This document shows, piece after piece, positions 6,978 through 14,656 of a DNA stretch of 36,404 nucleotides. The stretch is from Oceanobacillus salinisoli (GTDB taxonomy: Bacteria > Bacillota > Bacilli > Bacillales > Amphibacillaceae): positions 1 to 36,404 of the forward strand of contig NZ_WOFB01000039.1 in the NCBI RefSeq assembly GCF_009733865.1. The letters are read 5' to 3'. The position numbers and the translations under genes were made by a program. Under the pieces are notes generated by a model that did not search any database, was not told the DNA's origin, and saw nothing but the letters and a program-made list of their open reading frames with translations. Every line of letters starts with the position of its first letter. The first letter of the stretch is position 1.

Positions 6978-7824
6978 AGAGTTTGATAGCTATATCAAAA
7001 AAATGACTAAAGAATTACACCTAGACGAAATAGAAAAGAAGGAACTAGAGGAAGAATGGAAGCAGCATCTCTATGATCATTATGATTCACTTCGCAGGGA
7101 CGATGTAGATGAACAAGAAGCAATTCAAATTGTGATTGAACAATTTGGACCAGTTGAAATGTTAAAGGAAGAAGTAAATCAGACTTACCCAAGTTCCATG
7201 AAAAATCATTTATTTAAAGAGGTGCTCATCGGGATTATTTGCATAGTTGCAAGTGTTATCGGACCAGGGCTATTAATTGGAGCGTATTTTCAACCATACT
7301 TTATTGTTGCACCAATTCAAGCTTTAGTAGTCGCTTATTTTATCCATCGTTTTATTATAAAAAAACAAACCTTTTGGATGTTTTCCATTATCGGATTCAT
7401 TCCTATATACGTAATATTCTTGCAGTTCCTTTCTCAAATGTATGGCACACCGTTGACATTAGAGCTTTACCTGAGTGAAATCTTCAGCTTAGATTGGAAT
7501 CGTTTAGCAGGAATTAACGGACTCTATGAATACCCTACATTACATATGTTCTGGTATTTCATTTTGTTGGCTCAATTGGTCAGTGGTAACAATTATGTAT
7601 CTGTGTGGAAGCGAATGTGTAATGCTACGTTTCATTACTGGGCGATGCTTTTAGTTGCTTTAGTTATTGCTAAATTTCAGACCAGTGCTGAGTGGGCTGT
7701 TATATCTATGAATGTTATTCTTTTGTATACCTTTTTACAGGAAATGATCTCCAATCAACAATTCATTCAATGGAAAGAAACGATCCATCGATTGGTTGCA
7801 AAAACAAGGGAGGGGGAAAATTGA
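6955..7824 (+). CDS. HAAS/DUF1700-like membrane protein of a PadR operon
   Basis: ATG 6955 (MSKQVSIKEF) is preferred over GTG 6946; it overlaps the padR-type gene by 23 bp, implying translational coupling. Residues 1-80 are a soluble helical domain (YIKKMTKELHLDEIEKKELE, EEWKQHLYDHYDSLRRDDVDEQEAI, FGPVE), typical of the HAAS or permease-prefix domain found beside PadR regulators. From residue 88 on there are about six membrane helices. The protein probably sits in the cytoplasmic membrane and signals to, or is controlled by, the regulator. The third gene starts at its stop codon. Confidence 0.75.
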   Translation: MSKQVSIKEFDSYIKKMTKELHLDEIEKKELEEEWKQHLYDHYDSLRRDDVDEQEAIQIVIEQFGPVEMLKEEVNQTYPSSMKNHLFKEVLIGIICIVASVIGPGLLIGAYFQPYFIVAPIQALVVAYFIHRFIIKKQTFWMFSIIGFIPIYVIFLQFLSQMYGTPLTLELYLSEIFSLDWNRLAGINGLYEYPTLHMFWYFILLAQLVSGNNYVSVWKRMCNATFHYWAMLLVALVIAKFQTSAEWAVISMNVILLYTFLQEMISNQQFIQWKETIHRLVAKTREGEN

Positions 7825-8234
7825 ATCGAATGAAAAAGAGTGCCCTTCCATTTATTATAATCACAACTGTTGCTTTATTTTTTATAGATTTTGGCAATAG
7901 AGAGATAGCATATGAAATGGTTAGTTATGACCATATACCAGAAGAGTATAAGGAAGATTTTCGTCTCATGGGTCCAGGTGGAACAGGAATGTTTTCACAC
8001 AAAGATCACTCTTACGCATTTATTTTAACCGAGCCAGATGAACAAGTCGCTGTGGAATTTGTTGGTAGAGATACTCTAATGGAAGGCTATGATGTGAAAT
8101 ATAGTTTGCAGCCAAACAAGGATAAAGGAAAAAATGTAATAATCAATGGAACATATGGCACTTTTACCCCTTATATTCTTAAATTAGAAAAGGAAGTGTC
8201 TCCTCCGTTTGGTTTTACCAAAACGAATCCATAA
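7821..8234 (+). CDS. Membrane-anchored small protein, third gene of PadR operon
   Basis: The start is TTG 7821, overlapping the previous stop (TTGA), 5 bases behind GGAGGGGG; an in-frame ATG at 7830 is the alternative. Residues 5-23 are a membrane anchor or signal (SALPFIIITTVALFFIDFG). The rest, about 110 residues, is extracytoplasmic with strand-like segments (YAFILTEPDEQVAVEFVGRD, GKNVIINGTYGTFTPYILKL). I do not recognise the family. Tight coupling indicates it works with the HAAS-type protein. Confidence 0.7.
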   Translation: MNRMKKSALPFIIITTVALFFIDFGNREIAYEMVSYDHIPEEYKEDFRLMGPGGTGMFSHKDHSYAFILTEPDEQVAVEFVGRDTLMEGYDVKYSLQPNKDKGKNVIINGTYGTFTPYILKLEKEVSPPFGFTKTNP

Positions 8235-8645
8235 AAAAGTGAATATTTTATAGAAGCTCACTTACACATTTTTTCGTTTTAGGCAATAACAAAAGTTTTT
8301 AAAACATTGTTTTTGGATTAATGGGGGAAAGATATTAATAAGGCGATTACAAAGTGATTGTCTTTTTCTTGCTTAAAAATCCAATAATATTATTGGATTT
8401 TTAAGTTACCATTAAAATATCGGGATTACAAATCATAATGGAAATTTAAATGACTAGGAACATTAAAAAACTGAAAATTAATAGGATAGAAAATTTATGA
8501 AGTGACCATATGCTTAAAGTAAATGGTATGAAGATGAAATAAGGGGTTGTTGCTTAGGTAACTTCAATTTTATATAGACGTAGGATAGTTTAGGAGTAAG
8601 TCATTATAATGAATAAAGTAGATATAAATCAGGGAGCTGTTTTAT
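8235..8645. other. Gene-free stretch with terminator and perfect 34-bp palindrome
   Basis: AAGGCGAT (8340-8347) can pair with ATTGTCTT through G-U pairs, followed by T residues near 8363-8370, giving a terminator for the PadR operon. Just after it lies a perfect palindrome at 8372-8405: CTTAAAAATCCAATAATA followed by its exact complement. The remainder is AT-rich, with short frames only, up to the GGGAG site of the next gene. Confidence 0.55.
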
Positions 8646-8912
8646 TTGAAAAAAGCTATTATAATTATCTTTCTTAGCATTGTCACTTTTTTATTCTTTG
8701 TTTTTGCCTTTGTACAAGGTAAACTTCATAACGTTAAAGCAAACGTTAAAGAACACAACCCTGAAATATCAAAAGTAGAATCAATAAATAACCTTGGTGG
8801 ATGGGGAGAATGGTTTTTAGAATATTCATTAGAAGTTGTTATTGATGGTGAAAAATATAGAGTTTGGACGTATGGAGACGGAGAAATCACCGAAAAGATT
8901 CCTTTAGAATGA
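8646..8912 (+). CDS. Small secreted or membrane-anchored protein (88 aa)
   Basis: TTG 8646 follows GGGAGCTG. Residues 1-24 are a signal/anchor (LKKAIIIIFLSIVTFLFFVF). The mature domain contains ISKVESINNLGGWGEWFLEY then SLEVVIDGEKYRVWTYGDGE, a small beta-rich module reminiscent of short Bacillus exported proteins with a WxxW aromatic patch, though I cannot name the family. The gene ends just before a hairpin with a T-run and a CTAACGGG core. Confidence 0.65.
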   Translation: MKKAIIIIFLSIVTFLFFVFAFVQGKLHNVKANVKEHNPEISKVESINNLGGWGEWFLEYSLEVVIDGEKYRVWTYGDGEITEKIPLE

Positions 8913-8925
8913 TACTAAAACTACG

Positions 8926-8985
8926 AAGTGCGTTAAAATATTGGAGACGCTTTTTTCTAACGGGGCAGGATTATTTAATAATTCA
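8926..8985 (+). terminator. Hairpin terminator joined to CTAACGGG-type element
   Basis: AAGTGCGT (8926-8933) pairs with ACGCTT (8947-8952) with one bulge, followed by TTTTTT. CTAACGGGGCAGG starts immediately after the T-run. This again shows the order terminator, then core. Confidence 0.55.
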
Positions 8986-9007
8986 ATTTAAGGGATAGGG
9001 GATTGAA

Positions 9008-9230
9008 GTGAAAAAGTCAGAATTTCCATTGATTTTTGTGTTTGTAGTTTTCTTAACAGGATGTACAAATAACCAACAATCATTTGAACAGTATGTTTAA
9101 TGAGGAAATGAAAGAGAATAGTAGTCCATACAGTCTAATTTATCAGGAATTGGATGTTGTTAATAAAGGTGATGCTGTTGCAATATGCACTCAAGAAGAT
9201 AAAGTGAGTACAAAAGATGAGAAAATTTAG
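9008..9230 (+). pseudogene. Lipoprotein gene split by a frameshift
   Basis: GTG 9008 opens VKKSEFPLIFVFVVFLTGC, a lipoprotein signal with lipobox LTGC, followed by TNNQQSFEQYV and TAA at 9098-9100. A second frame overlapping at CAGTATG reads MFNEEMKENSSPYSLIYQEL, then DVVNKGDAVAICTQEDKVST and KDEKI, TAG. Joined, they give a lipoprotein of about 75 aa. There is no slippery heptamer at the junction, so a mutation is more likely than programmed frameshifting. An intact lipoprotein gene starts 9 bp downstream. Confidence 0.6.
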
Positions 9231-9239
9231 GGGGATTAC

Positions 9240-9758
9240 ATGAAGAAACCAATTCTAATTATGTTAACTTTTACATTGAGCATTATGTTAACAGGGTGTA
9301 GTTTTATTGAAAAACAAATTAAAGAACAGAAAGCAGAAGGTATGATCAAAGATTATTATCAAGCTATTATAGATGAAGATTATGAAGAAGCGTTTGAGCA
9401 ATTACACCTCTATGATTATGATACTAAAACTGAAGAAAGTAAATTATCAGCAGGAACAACATTATCAAATGAAGAAGCAAAAGAGTTCTACTTAAAGAAA
9501 ATTGAAGTATTGGAAGAACAAAATTATAAAATAAACGACTTTGAAATTGGTGAAGTTGAATATGCAGACGGACACACATTTTGGCATCAGATAAAACTTC
9601 AAGTAGAACTGAATGGGCAGGAATTTGAATGGACTGAAGTTGCAGATATTTATGATGGGAAGTTATTGATTGGCGAAAGAGATGACCCCTATGCGAAGAA
9701 TCGAGATGGGAAAATGAATTTTGATATCGAAAAAGAGGTAGAGAATGATGGTATTTAA
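9240..9758 (+). CDS. Lipoprotein of unknown function (172 aa), NTF2-like fold possible
   Basis: TAGGGGGATT precedes ATG 9240. The signal (MKKPILIMLTFTLSIMLTGC) ends in lipobox LTGC with Cys 20. The mature part begins with a charged helix and then AEGMIKDYYQAIIDEDYEEA, FEQLHLYDYD, as in DUF4878/NTF2-like lipoproteins where a helix plus curved sheet forms a pocket. Later strands are FWHQIKLQVELNGQEFEWTE and VADIYDGKLLIGERD. It acts on the outer membrane face; the ligand is unknown. It is followed by a perfect 7-bp hairpin with seven T. Confidence 0.75.
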   Translation: MKKPILIMLTFTLSIMLTGCSFIEKQIKEQKAEGMIKDYYQAIIDEDYEEAFEQLHLYDYDTKTEESKLSAGTTLSNEEAKEFYLKKIEVLEEQNYKINDFEIGEVEYADGHTFWHQIKLQVELNGQEFEWTEVADIYDGKLLIGERDDPYAKNRDGKMNFDIEKEVENDGI

Positions 9759-9775
9759 TATTAAGATAATTGGTG

Positions 9776-9805
9776 CTATTCTTGAAGAAGGAGAATAGTT
9801 TTTTT
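9776..9805 (+). terminator. Rho-independent terminator
   Basis: CTATTCT (9776-9782) pairs perfectly with AGAATAG (9792-9798), followed by seven T. It closes the lipoprotein gene ending at 9758. Confidence 0.8.
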
Positions 9806-9871
9806 ATTGGTTTTTTCCCTTTATTTTCAAATAGTCACTCCTTTATTCCGCTAAACTGCCCTTTACATGAG

Positions 9872-10018
9872 ATGCTGTTTAACAAAAATAAGTATAAAGG
9901 TATTAAATTTTTGTTTCTCATTATAGTTTTAATGGTAGCAATTATTATAGGGATTAGCCTTCCTGATTTTAAACAGGTCAATATCGTTTTCTTTGTGCCT
10001 TTGTTAACGATATTTTGA
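9872..10018 (+). CDS. Possible 48-residue hydrophobic protein
   Basis: ATG 9872 opens MLFNKNKYKGIKFLFLIIVL, then MVAIIIGISLPDFKQVNIVF and FVPLLTIF: a basic start and one or two membrane helices. No good ribosome binding site precedes it; the frame is open upstream to 9770, but that part is unlike a protein. It may be a relic of another of the small membrane genes in this region. Confidence 0.3.
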   Translation: MLFNKNKYKGIKFLFLIIVLMVAIIIGISLPDFKQVNIVFFVPLLTIF

Positions 10019-10205
10019 TTGTGGATACAATCAAAATAATGTGGTACAACAAGAAAAATATTATTAAGACACGTGTAATAGATAAGATAGCTCCTTTTTT
10101 ATACGTTTTAGTAATAATCGGTTGTCTCTATCCACTATAAGGGCAGGAAAAACAAGAAGTCCAGGAAGATAGTTATAGAAAATTTAATTATGGGGGTGAG
10201 ACAGA

Positions 10206-10423
10206 TTGCAAAGCAATAGTAAACAATCAAATAACGTAAAGCAAATAGCATATCGCAATTCTTTTTTACCGTCTTTCTTGCTTATGCATTTTTTGTGGTA
10301 TTGAATGATATGTTTATCAAGCACGAATTTGATTATAAATATATTTTTTCAATAACATTTGTTTTAATGATAGCTGCTTTTTACATAACTATTTTCGTTA
10401 ACAAAATTAGAAACAAAAGGTAA
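10206..10423 (+). pseudogene. Frameshifted small membrane protein
   Basis: TTG 10206 stands behind GGGGGTGA. The first frame is LQSNSKQSNNVKQIAYRNSF followed by a shift near the T-run at 10262-10267. The second frame gives VFLAYAFFVVLNDMFIKHEF, DYKYIFSITFVLMIAAFYIT and IFVNKIRNKR, TAA: two membrane helices and a basic tail. One indel separates it from an intact gene of about 72 aa. No family recognised. Confidence 0.6.
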
Positions 10424-10533
10424 TGCTTAAATTGAGTTTGACATGACAAAAACCAATAGTTAAATGATATCAAACATCTATTTGGAATAAAATATTACTT
10501 GCATTTTCAATTATTGGGGGCAAGTGTTTAAAG

Positions 10534-10561
10534 AAGGTGATCATTAGTGATCGCCTTTTTC
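10534..10561 (+). terminator. Rho-independent terminator
   Basis: AAGGTGATCA pairs with TGATCGCCTT (one G-U) across a TTAG loop, followed by T residues. A variant CTAACGGG core (TTATTGGGGGCAAG) lies just upstream at 10511. Confidence 0.7.
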
Positions 10562-10710
10562 TATTTAAAAAAATAAAATAATGTTTTTGGAATATTATGT
10601 TAGTATTAAAGTGGGAGGGGTTGCTGAACTAATACAAGCAGAAGAGTGAATAAAAAACTAGAGCTATTTACGCTTAAGCAGCAGAGGTAGCCGTTTAAGA
10701 GGAGAAGAAA

Positions 10711-11094
10711 ATGGAACTGAGAATGGAATTGTTCGTAAAAGATATAGAAAAGTCAATGGAGTTTTATAGTAATGTGTTAGGTTTTAGTTTGCCAAAGGAT
10801 ACTAATAAAAGTTACATATCTGTTAGAAATGATGAGGTGGTTATAGGCTTAGGGGAAATGAAAAATTTGCCTGAAAGTCACCCACTTAAAGCTCCTGATG
10901 GTCAACAAATTGGTTTAGGAGTTGAAATAGTCTTAGAAGTGGAAGATGTAAAAGCTGTTTATAACAAAGTACTTGCAAAAGAGTATCCAATCCAGGCTAG
11001 ATTGACAAGAAGACCTTGGGGATTGAAGGATTTTAGAATAATGGACCCAGATGGATATTATCTAAGAATTACCTCTGCAACGGCAAATGACTAA
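10711..11094 (+). CDS. Glyoxalase/VOC-family protein (127 aa)
   Basis: AGGAG lies 7 bases before ATG. The single-module VOC fold is readable: beta strand MELRMELFVKDIEKSMEFYS with NVLGF, middle strands, GVEIVLEVEDVKAVYNKVLA, and closing RPWGLKDFRIMDPDGYYLRI. The PWG...F.DPDG pattern resembles bleomycin-resistance/glyoxalase-like proteins that bind hydrophobic ligands or metals. Of the classical metal residues, the last Glu is replaced by Tyr-Leu-Arg (DPDGYYLRI), so glyoxalase I chemistry is doubtful. Cytoplasmic and monocistronic. Confidence 0.85.
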   Translation: MELRMELFVKDIEKSMEFYSNVLGFSLPKDTNKSYISVRNDEVVIGLGEMKNLPESHPLKAPDGQQIGLGVEIVLEVEDVKAVYNKVLAKEYPIQARLTRRPWGLKDFRIMDPDGYYLRITSATAND

Positions 11095-11226
11095 CGTTGC
11101 TGTGCAAACTGCCGTTTAACGAAAGACGGTATTATCGATTAGACTACTCCTATTGTTCTAAACGATTAGGTTAATCAAAACTGTTAGTCGTTATTGGATT
11201 TGAACTTATATATTGAAAGGGTGAGA

Positions 11227-11628
11227 ATGTTGAAATTATCAATCATAAGTAGCATAAGAACGAATAATTTTAATGATGAGCTTGTAGGACAAAAAATCAC
11301 AGAAATGTGGAAAGAGGCTTCTAAACATTTAACTAAAAATGAAAATATTACGTATGGTGTATATCATAATTATGAGAGTGACTATAAAGGTGATTATTCA
11401 TTAAGTATCGGTATGGAGGATAATAATAGTAATTCTTTTCTAGAGATACCGAAAAACGAGAAATACTTAATCTTTAATGTGAATACATCTGAAGAACAAG
11501 GCATATTTAATGCTTGGAGAAAAATATGGGATCAAGAAGAAGCAGGTACATTAGAGAGAGCTTATTCCATGGATTTCGAAAAATACTACCCTACTGGAGA
11601 AATTGAAATCTACATAGCCGTAAAATAA
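11227..11628 (+). CDS. GyrI-like / AraC effector-binding-domain protein (133 aa)
   Basis: I chose ATG 11227 (MLKLSIISSIRTNNF), 6 bases behind AAAGGG, over the in-frame TTG at 11194. The protein is a stand-alone effector-binding domain: ISSIRTNNFNDELVGQKITE, MWKEASKHL, ITYGVYHNYESDYKGDYSLS, an NTSEEQGIFNAWRKIWDQ segment, and AYSMDFEKYYPTGEIEIYIA at the end. The final E-x-E-I-Y-I strand and the Y.Y.SD.....Y pattern fit the GyrI-like small-molecule-binding superfamily. There is no DNA-binding domain. A copy of a dispersed sequence (11634) follows directly. Confidence 0.8.
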   Translation: MLKLSIISSIRTNNFNDELVGQKITEMWKEASKHLTKNENITYGVYHNYESDYKGDYSLSIGMEDNNSNSFLEIPKNEKYLIFNVNTSEEQGIFNAWRKIWDQEEAGTLERAYSMDFEKYYPTGEIEIYIAVK

Positions 11629-11633
11629 TTGGT

Positions 11634-11690
11634 CTCCCCTGCTAAATTCTTCGTCCCTCTGGTTAAAAGTTGGTGTCTGCTGCTATATAA
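11634..11690 (+). repeat. Dispersed sequence, copy A (second copy near 23109)
   Basis: CTCCCCTGCTAAATTCTTCG and TCCCTCTGGTTAAAAGTTGG here align with CTCCCTGCTGAATTCCTTAT and TCCTCTGCTAAAAGCCTGTA at 23111-23150. Both begin shortly after the stop codon of a + strand gene. There is no open frame, so this is a non-coding 3' sequence shared by two loci. Confidence 0.5.
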
Positions 11691-11905
11691 GGAGATTACT
11701 TTGGGTTATACTTTTGTGTATGCCCTTCTTCATTTACAAATACGAAATAAATTGAATTGGTGACGGTAGAGTTATATTTTGACTGCAACTTTTTTATATT
11801 TTTGTCGTCTGTTCATTAAGAACTTATTTAAGAGGATGTTGAACACGCACTTTAAGAAAAAGATAATATGTAATAAAGAAATTGGAGGTTACCTAGGTAA
11901 ATAAA

Positions 11906-12358
11906 ATGGATATTAGGAAAATTAATAAAGACGATACACTACCAATGAAATTGTTGTTGTTGGCTGACCCTTCCAAGGATATTGTTGAGGAATATGTCAA
12001 TAGGGGTGAATGTTTTATAGCTGAATTTGAACAGAAAATTATTGGTGTTTACGTTTTACTTCCAACAAGACCAGAGACAGTGGAACTGGTTAATGTTGCA
12101 GTCGTAGAAGAGCAACATGGTAGAGGTATAGGAAAACAGTTGGTAATGGATGCAATTAAGGTAGCTAAGACAAAAGGCTATAAAACAATGGAAACAGGAA
12201 CTGGAAATTCAAGTATAGGTCAACTTGCTCTTTATCAAAAATGTGGTTTTAGAATAATAGGTGTTGATATAGACTTTTTTGTTAAGCATTATCCAGAAGA
12301 AATTTTTGAGAACGGTATTCAGTGCAGAGATATGGTTCGTTTATCACAAGATTTATAG
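11906..12358 (+). CDS. GNAT-family N-acetyltransferase (150 aa)
   Basis: The acetyl-CoA-binding motif A is clear: VELVNVAVVEEQHGRGIGKQ with the (Q/R)-x-x-G-x-G/A loop QHGRGIGK at about residues 69-76, then LVMDAIKVAKTKGYKTMETG. Motif B follows as LALYQKCGFRIIGVDIDFFV. The length is normal for a single-domain GNAT. The enzyme would transfer acetyl from acetyl-CoA to an amine that cannot be predicted. GGAGG is about 16 bases before ATG, farther than usual; no nearer site exists. Confidence 0.88.
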   Translation: MDIRKINKDDTLPMKLLLLADPSKDIVEEYVNRGECFIAEFEQKIIGVYVLLPTRPETVELVNVAVVEEQHGRGIGKQLVMDAIKVAKTKGYKTMETGTGNSSIGQLALYQKCGFRIIGVDIDFFVKHYPEEIFENGIQCRDMVRLSQDL

Positions 12359-12504
12359 TTGAAATGTGAATTCTCTTCAAAGGAATGGTTGGATAAGAAT
12401 ATCAAGCCGAAAGATTGGCACTCTATGCATTTTACATAATAAGAAAGGTAGGTAGTGAAAAAAATTTTTACTATTAAACTATCGAATTAAGGGGGAGTTG
12501 GATT

Positions 12505-12882
12505 TTGAGTTTGCAAGTTGGGGATAATATTCGATTTGAACGTACTTTCACAAAAAAGGATGTAGAGATGTTTACAAAGTTATCAATGGATGAGGGGGAT
12601 CACCATATAAATCCTGATCATCTAGGAAGACTTGTCGTTCAAGGACTATTAACTGCTACATTACCTACAAAAATTGGTGGTGATTACAATGTACTCGCTC
12701 GTACAATGAATTTTGAGTTTTTGAGCCCTGTGTTTACAGGAGATACGATACGTTGTGAAGTAACAATCGAAAAGTATGAAAAGCAGGAGAATAATAGAAT
12801 TTCCATTTTGGCATCTTTCTTATGCACAAATCAGAATGAGAAACAAGTATTGAAAGGAAGCTTTGCGGGAGTAATATTATAA
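12505..12882 (+). CDS. MaoC-like hotdog-fold hydratase/dehydratase
   Basis: TTG 12505 follows GGGGGAG. The 125-aa protein has the MaoC layout: MSLQVGDNIRFERTFTKKDV, the hydratase region SMDEGDHHINPDHLGRLVVQ (Asp and His of the hydratase motif near residues 32-37), GLLTATLPTKIGGDYNVLAR, then FLSPVFTGDTIRCEVTIEKY. Such enzymes hydrate enoyl-CoA or dehydrate hydroxyacyl groups. The HHINPD variant differs from the common D-x-N-P-x-H, so the precise reaction is uncertain. It stands alone. Confidence 0.82.
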   Translation: MSLQVGDNIRFERTFTKKDVEMFTKLSMDEGDHHINPDHLGRLVVQGLLTATLPTKIGGDYNVLARTMNFEFLSPVFTGDTIRCEVTIEKYEKQENNRISILASFLCTNQNEKQVLKGSFAGVIL

Positions 12883-12949
12883 ACTTATCTTCTTTTAAAT
12901 GCTTGGATTTGGAGTCTGACCCAAATGTATGAAATTGTAAGGGGGTTCA

Positions 12950-13088
12950 ATGATATGGGTTTTCATATCTTGTCTTATAATTGGGATTAATCGAAATGTT
13001 ATTTGGTCCTCTACTATTAAGGGAAAACTCACTCAGTTTAGGAGTAAAAATGCTTATTTGTGTGGGATTACTTACTATTTGCTGCTAG
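12950..13088 (+). pseudogene. Frameshifted small membrane protein
   Basis: ATG 12950 behind AAGGGGG gives MIWVFISCLIIG; a shift within GGGATTAATCG leads into LIEMLFGPLLLRENSLSLGV and KMLICVGLLTICC, TAG. Each half is membrane-like, and the combined product would be about 45 residues with two helices. Reading straight on in the first frame instead gives an un-membrane-like sequence, which favours the frameshift view. Upstream, TGGAGTCTGACCCAAATG resembles TGGGTCTGACCTCAAAT at 23220. Confidence 0.45.
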
Positions 13089-13147
13089 AGTGGAAGAAGG
13101 TACAGCTATGATTACAAGACTCATGATATGCAAAAAAGGGGGACATA

Positions 13148-14122
13148 ATGGTTATACATGACGAAATTTACGGGGAATTTGAGGTAGATAGAGTAATAGA
13201 GGAATTAATTTTGAGTGAGCCAGTTCAAAGATTAAAGGGAATTCATCAGGGTGGGGCAAGTTACTTGGTTAATGAAAAATGGAATGTAACCCGTATTGAC
13301 CACTCAATAGGCGTCATGCTATTAATAAAAAAGCTTGGTGGCTCAGTAAAAGAGCAAATTGCAGGATTATTACATGATGTTTCTCACACAGCTTTTTCTC
13401 ATGTCATTGATTTCGTTTTTGAAAATAAAGAAGAAGACTATCATGAGAAAATATATAGCTCTGTTATTGAAAACTCCGAAATCCCAACTATTTTGGCTAA
13501 ATATGGTTACAATTACGAGGATGTATTGCTTGATGATACAAAATGGACATTGTTGGAACAGCCAGCACCAGAATTATGTGCGGATAGGGTAGATTATACT
13601 CTCCGTGATATGTATGTGTATGGACACATCTCGTTAGAAGAGGTTTATCGTTTTTTGAATAAATTAATCGCTGTAGATGGGAAAATGTATCTTCAAAACA
13701 TTGAAATGGCTGAATGGTTTGTCCAAGTGTATTACCAAGAAGTTATAGACTTTTTTATGGACCCGTTAAATATGTATGGTAATGATATGTTGGCTAAGGC
13801 TCTGAAACTGTCATTTGAAAAAAATATATTAAACCCTAATGATTTTCTTGGTAAAGATAACGAACTAATTACTAAAATAAAGTCATCAGAGGATAAGGAA
13901 TTAACCCGTTTATTAGAAAAAATTAATCCGAATGTGCAAGTGAAAGAGGATAGAGAAAATTACGATTTACATAGAAAAAACAAACTTCGCATAATAGATC
14001 CTTCTATTATTAAGGATTATAAATTAATACCAGCTTCGGAAGTATCCGAAAGAGTAAGAATGATGGGGAAAGAGGCCTGTGAAAAAGCGGAAAGAGGGAT
14101 GTATGTCAGAATTTCCGACTAG
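13148..14122 (+). CDS. HD-domain phosphohydrolase (SAMHD1/dGTPase-like), 324 aa
   Basis: GGGGGACAT precedes ATG 13148. The HD motif set is intact: His 52 in TRIDHSIGV, His76-Asp77 in GLLHDVSHTAFSH, and Asp 146 in LCADRVDYTLRD. That order and the LQRLKGI-like start (EPVQRLKGIHQGGASYLVN) are those of the SAMHD1/dNTPase branch. The likely activity is hydrolysis of (deoxy)nucleoside phosphates in the cytoplasm. Members occur both as housekeeping enzymes and in phage defence. No partner gene is adjacent, so I infer only a stand-alone enzyme. The C-terminus after residue 230 is helical and charged. Confidence 0.85.
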   Translation: MVIHDEIYGEFEVDRVIEELILSEPVQRLKGIHQGGASYLVNEKWNVTRIDHSIGVMLLIKKLGGSVKEQIAGLLHDVSHTAFSHVIDFVFENKEEDYHEKIYSSVIENSEIPTILAKYGYNYEDVLLDDTKWTLLEQPAPELCADRVDYTLRDMYVYGHISLEEVYRFLNKLIAVDGKMYLQNIEMAEWFVQVYYQEVIDFFMDPLNMYGNDMLAKALKLSFEKNILNPNDFLGKDNELITKIKSSEDKELTRLLEKINPNVQVKEDRENYDLHRKNKLRIIDPSIIKDYKLIPASEVSERVRMMGKEACEKAERGMYVRISD

Positions 14123-14272
14123 AGGAATGTAATTAAAGTCCTAAAAATGTACTCGGGTAAGAATGTTGTTTTTGCCGATACAAGAAGCAATGTTTGGAAA
14201 TATGGCTTGGATTCATCTAGAAAATAAACCGAGTAAATTAGGTAGATATTGCTATTATGAAATGATTATGAT

Positions 14273-14324
14273 TTGACAATCCCATATCCTAATGTTAGGA
14301 TGTTGTTATCCTAAGATTAGGATA
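14273..14324 (+). promoter_or_regulatory. Promoter overlapped by two 18-bp MarR-type palindromes
   Basis: TTGACA (14273-14278), 17-bp spacing, TAGGAT (14296-14301) form a promoter. TATCCTAATGTTAGGATG (14285-14302) and TATCCTAAGATTAGGATA (14307-14324) cover its -10 region and the start site, spaced 22 bp. A third, perfect copy lies at 14621, ahead of the DoxX gene. The TATC-N10-GATA form is like the MhqR boxes known from Bacillus subtilis, and a MarR gene lies at 15067. Confidence 0.75.
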
Positions 14325-14361
14325 TTCATCGAAAAATTTTCTTAGAAAGGAGTAAACACAA

Positions 14362-14552
14362 ATTGCTAGTTTAAACCGAATTAATAAACTGGCTGCAAAA
14401 GCACGAAATGAGGACTTAACAGGGGAATAAATAGAAGAAAGAACAAGACTAAGACGGGAATATTTAGATTTAGTTTCGTGGACAAGTGTTGACAACCATC
14501 GCTAGTCTAACGATATAAATGAATCAGGTGAAGACATAACACCAGAAAATTA
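14362..14552 (+). pseudogene. Dead DUF896 (YnzC/UPF0291-type) gene
   Basis: AAGGAG (14347-14352) leads to a frame starting ATT, reading IASLNRINKLAAKARNEDLT, GE, TAA at 14428, then in the same frame IEERTRLRREYLDLV, and TAG at 14503. After a shift it reads DINESGEDITPEN. These are the three parts of a DUF896 protein: the ARINELAxKAK helix, the E..E..KLRQEYL helix and the DPEGNDVTPEKL tail. The start codon is lost, there is a nonsense codon and a frameshift, so it is dead, while its promoter with two operators looks intact. Function of the family is unsettled. Confidence 0.75.
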
Positions 14553-14620
14553 GTCGTAGAAATAGCAAAAAAGTTTAAAGTTCATTTCTTAACGATTAGT
14601 ATAACAATAATAAACTATAA

Positions 14621-14638
14621 TATCCTAATATTAGGATA
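14621..14638 (+). promoter_or_regulatory. Third MarR-type operator, ahead of the DoxX gene
   Basis: TATCCTAATATTAGGATA is a perfect 18-bp palindrome. TATAAT (14616-14621) abuts it and may be the -10 hexamer. It differs from the two upstream copies only in the central bases. Confidence 0.75.
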
Positions 14639-14656
14639 AAGAAGAGGAGAAAAACA

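Noticed and set aside
9008..9230. Programmed ribosomal frameshift in the split lipoprotein
   Set aside because: No slippery heptamer or downstream pseudoknot is visible at the CAGTATGTTTAA junction.
13148..14122. HD protein as part of a phage-defence system
   Set aside because: No partner gene (nuclease, sensor, toxin) adjoins it; the neighbours are a broken membrane gene and a stress cluster, so only a stand-alone enzyme is supported.
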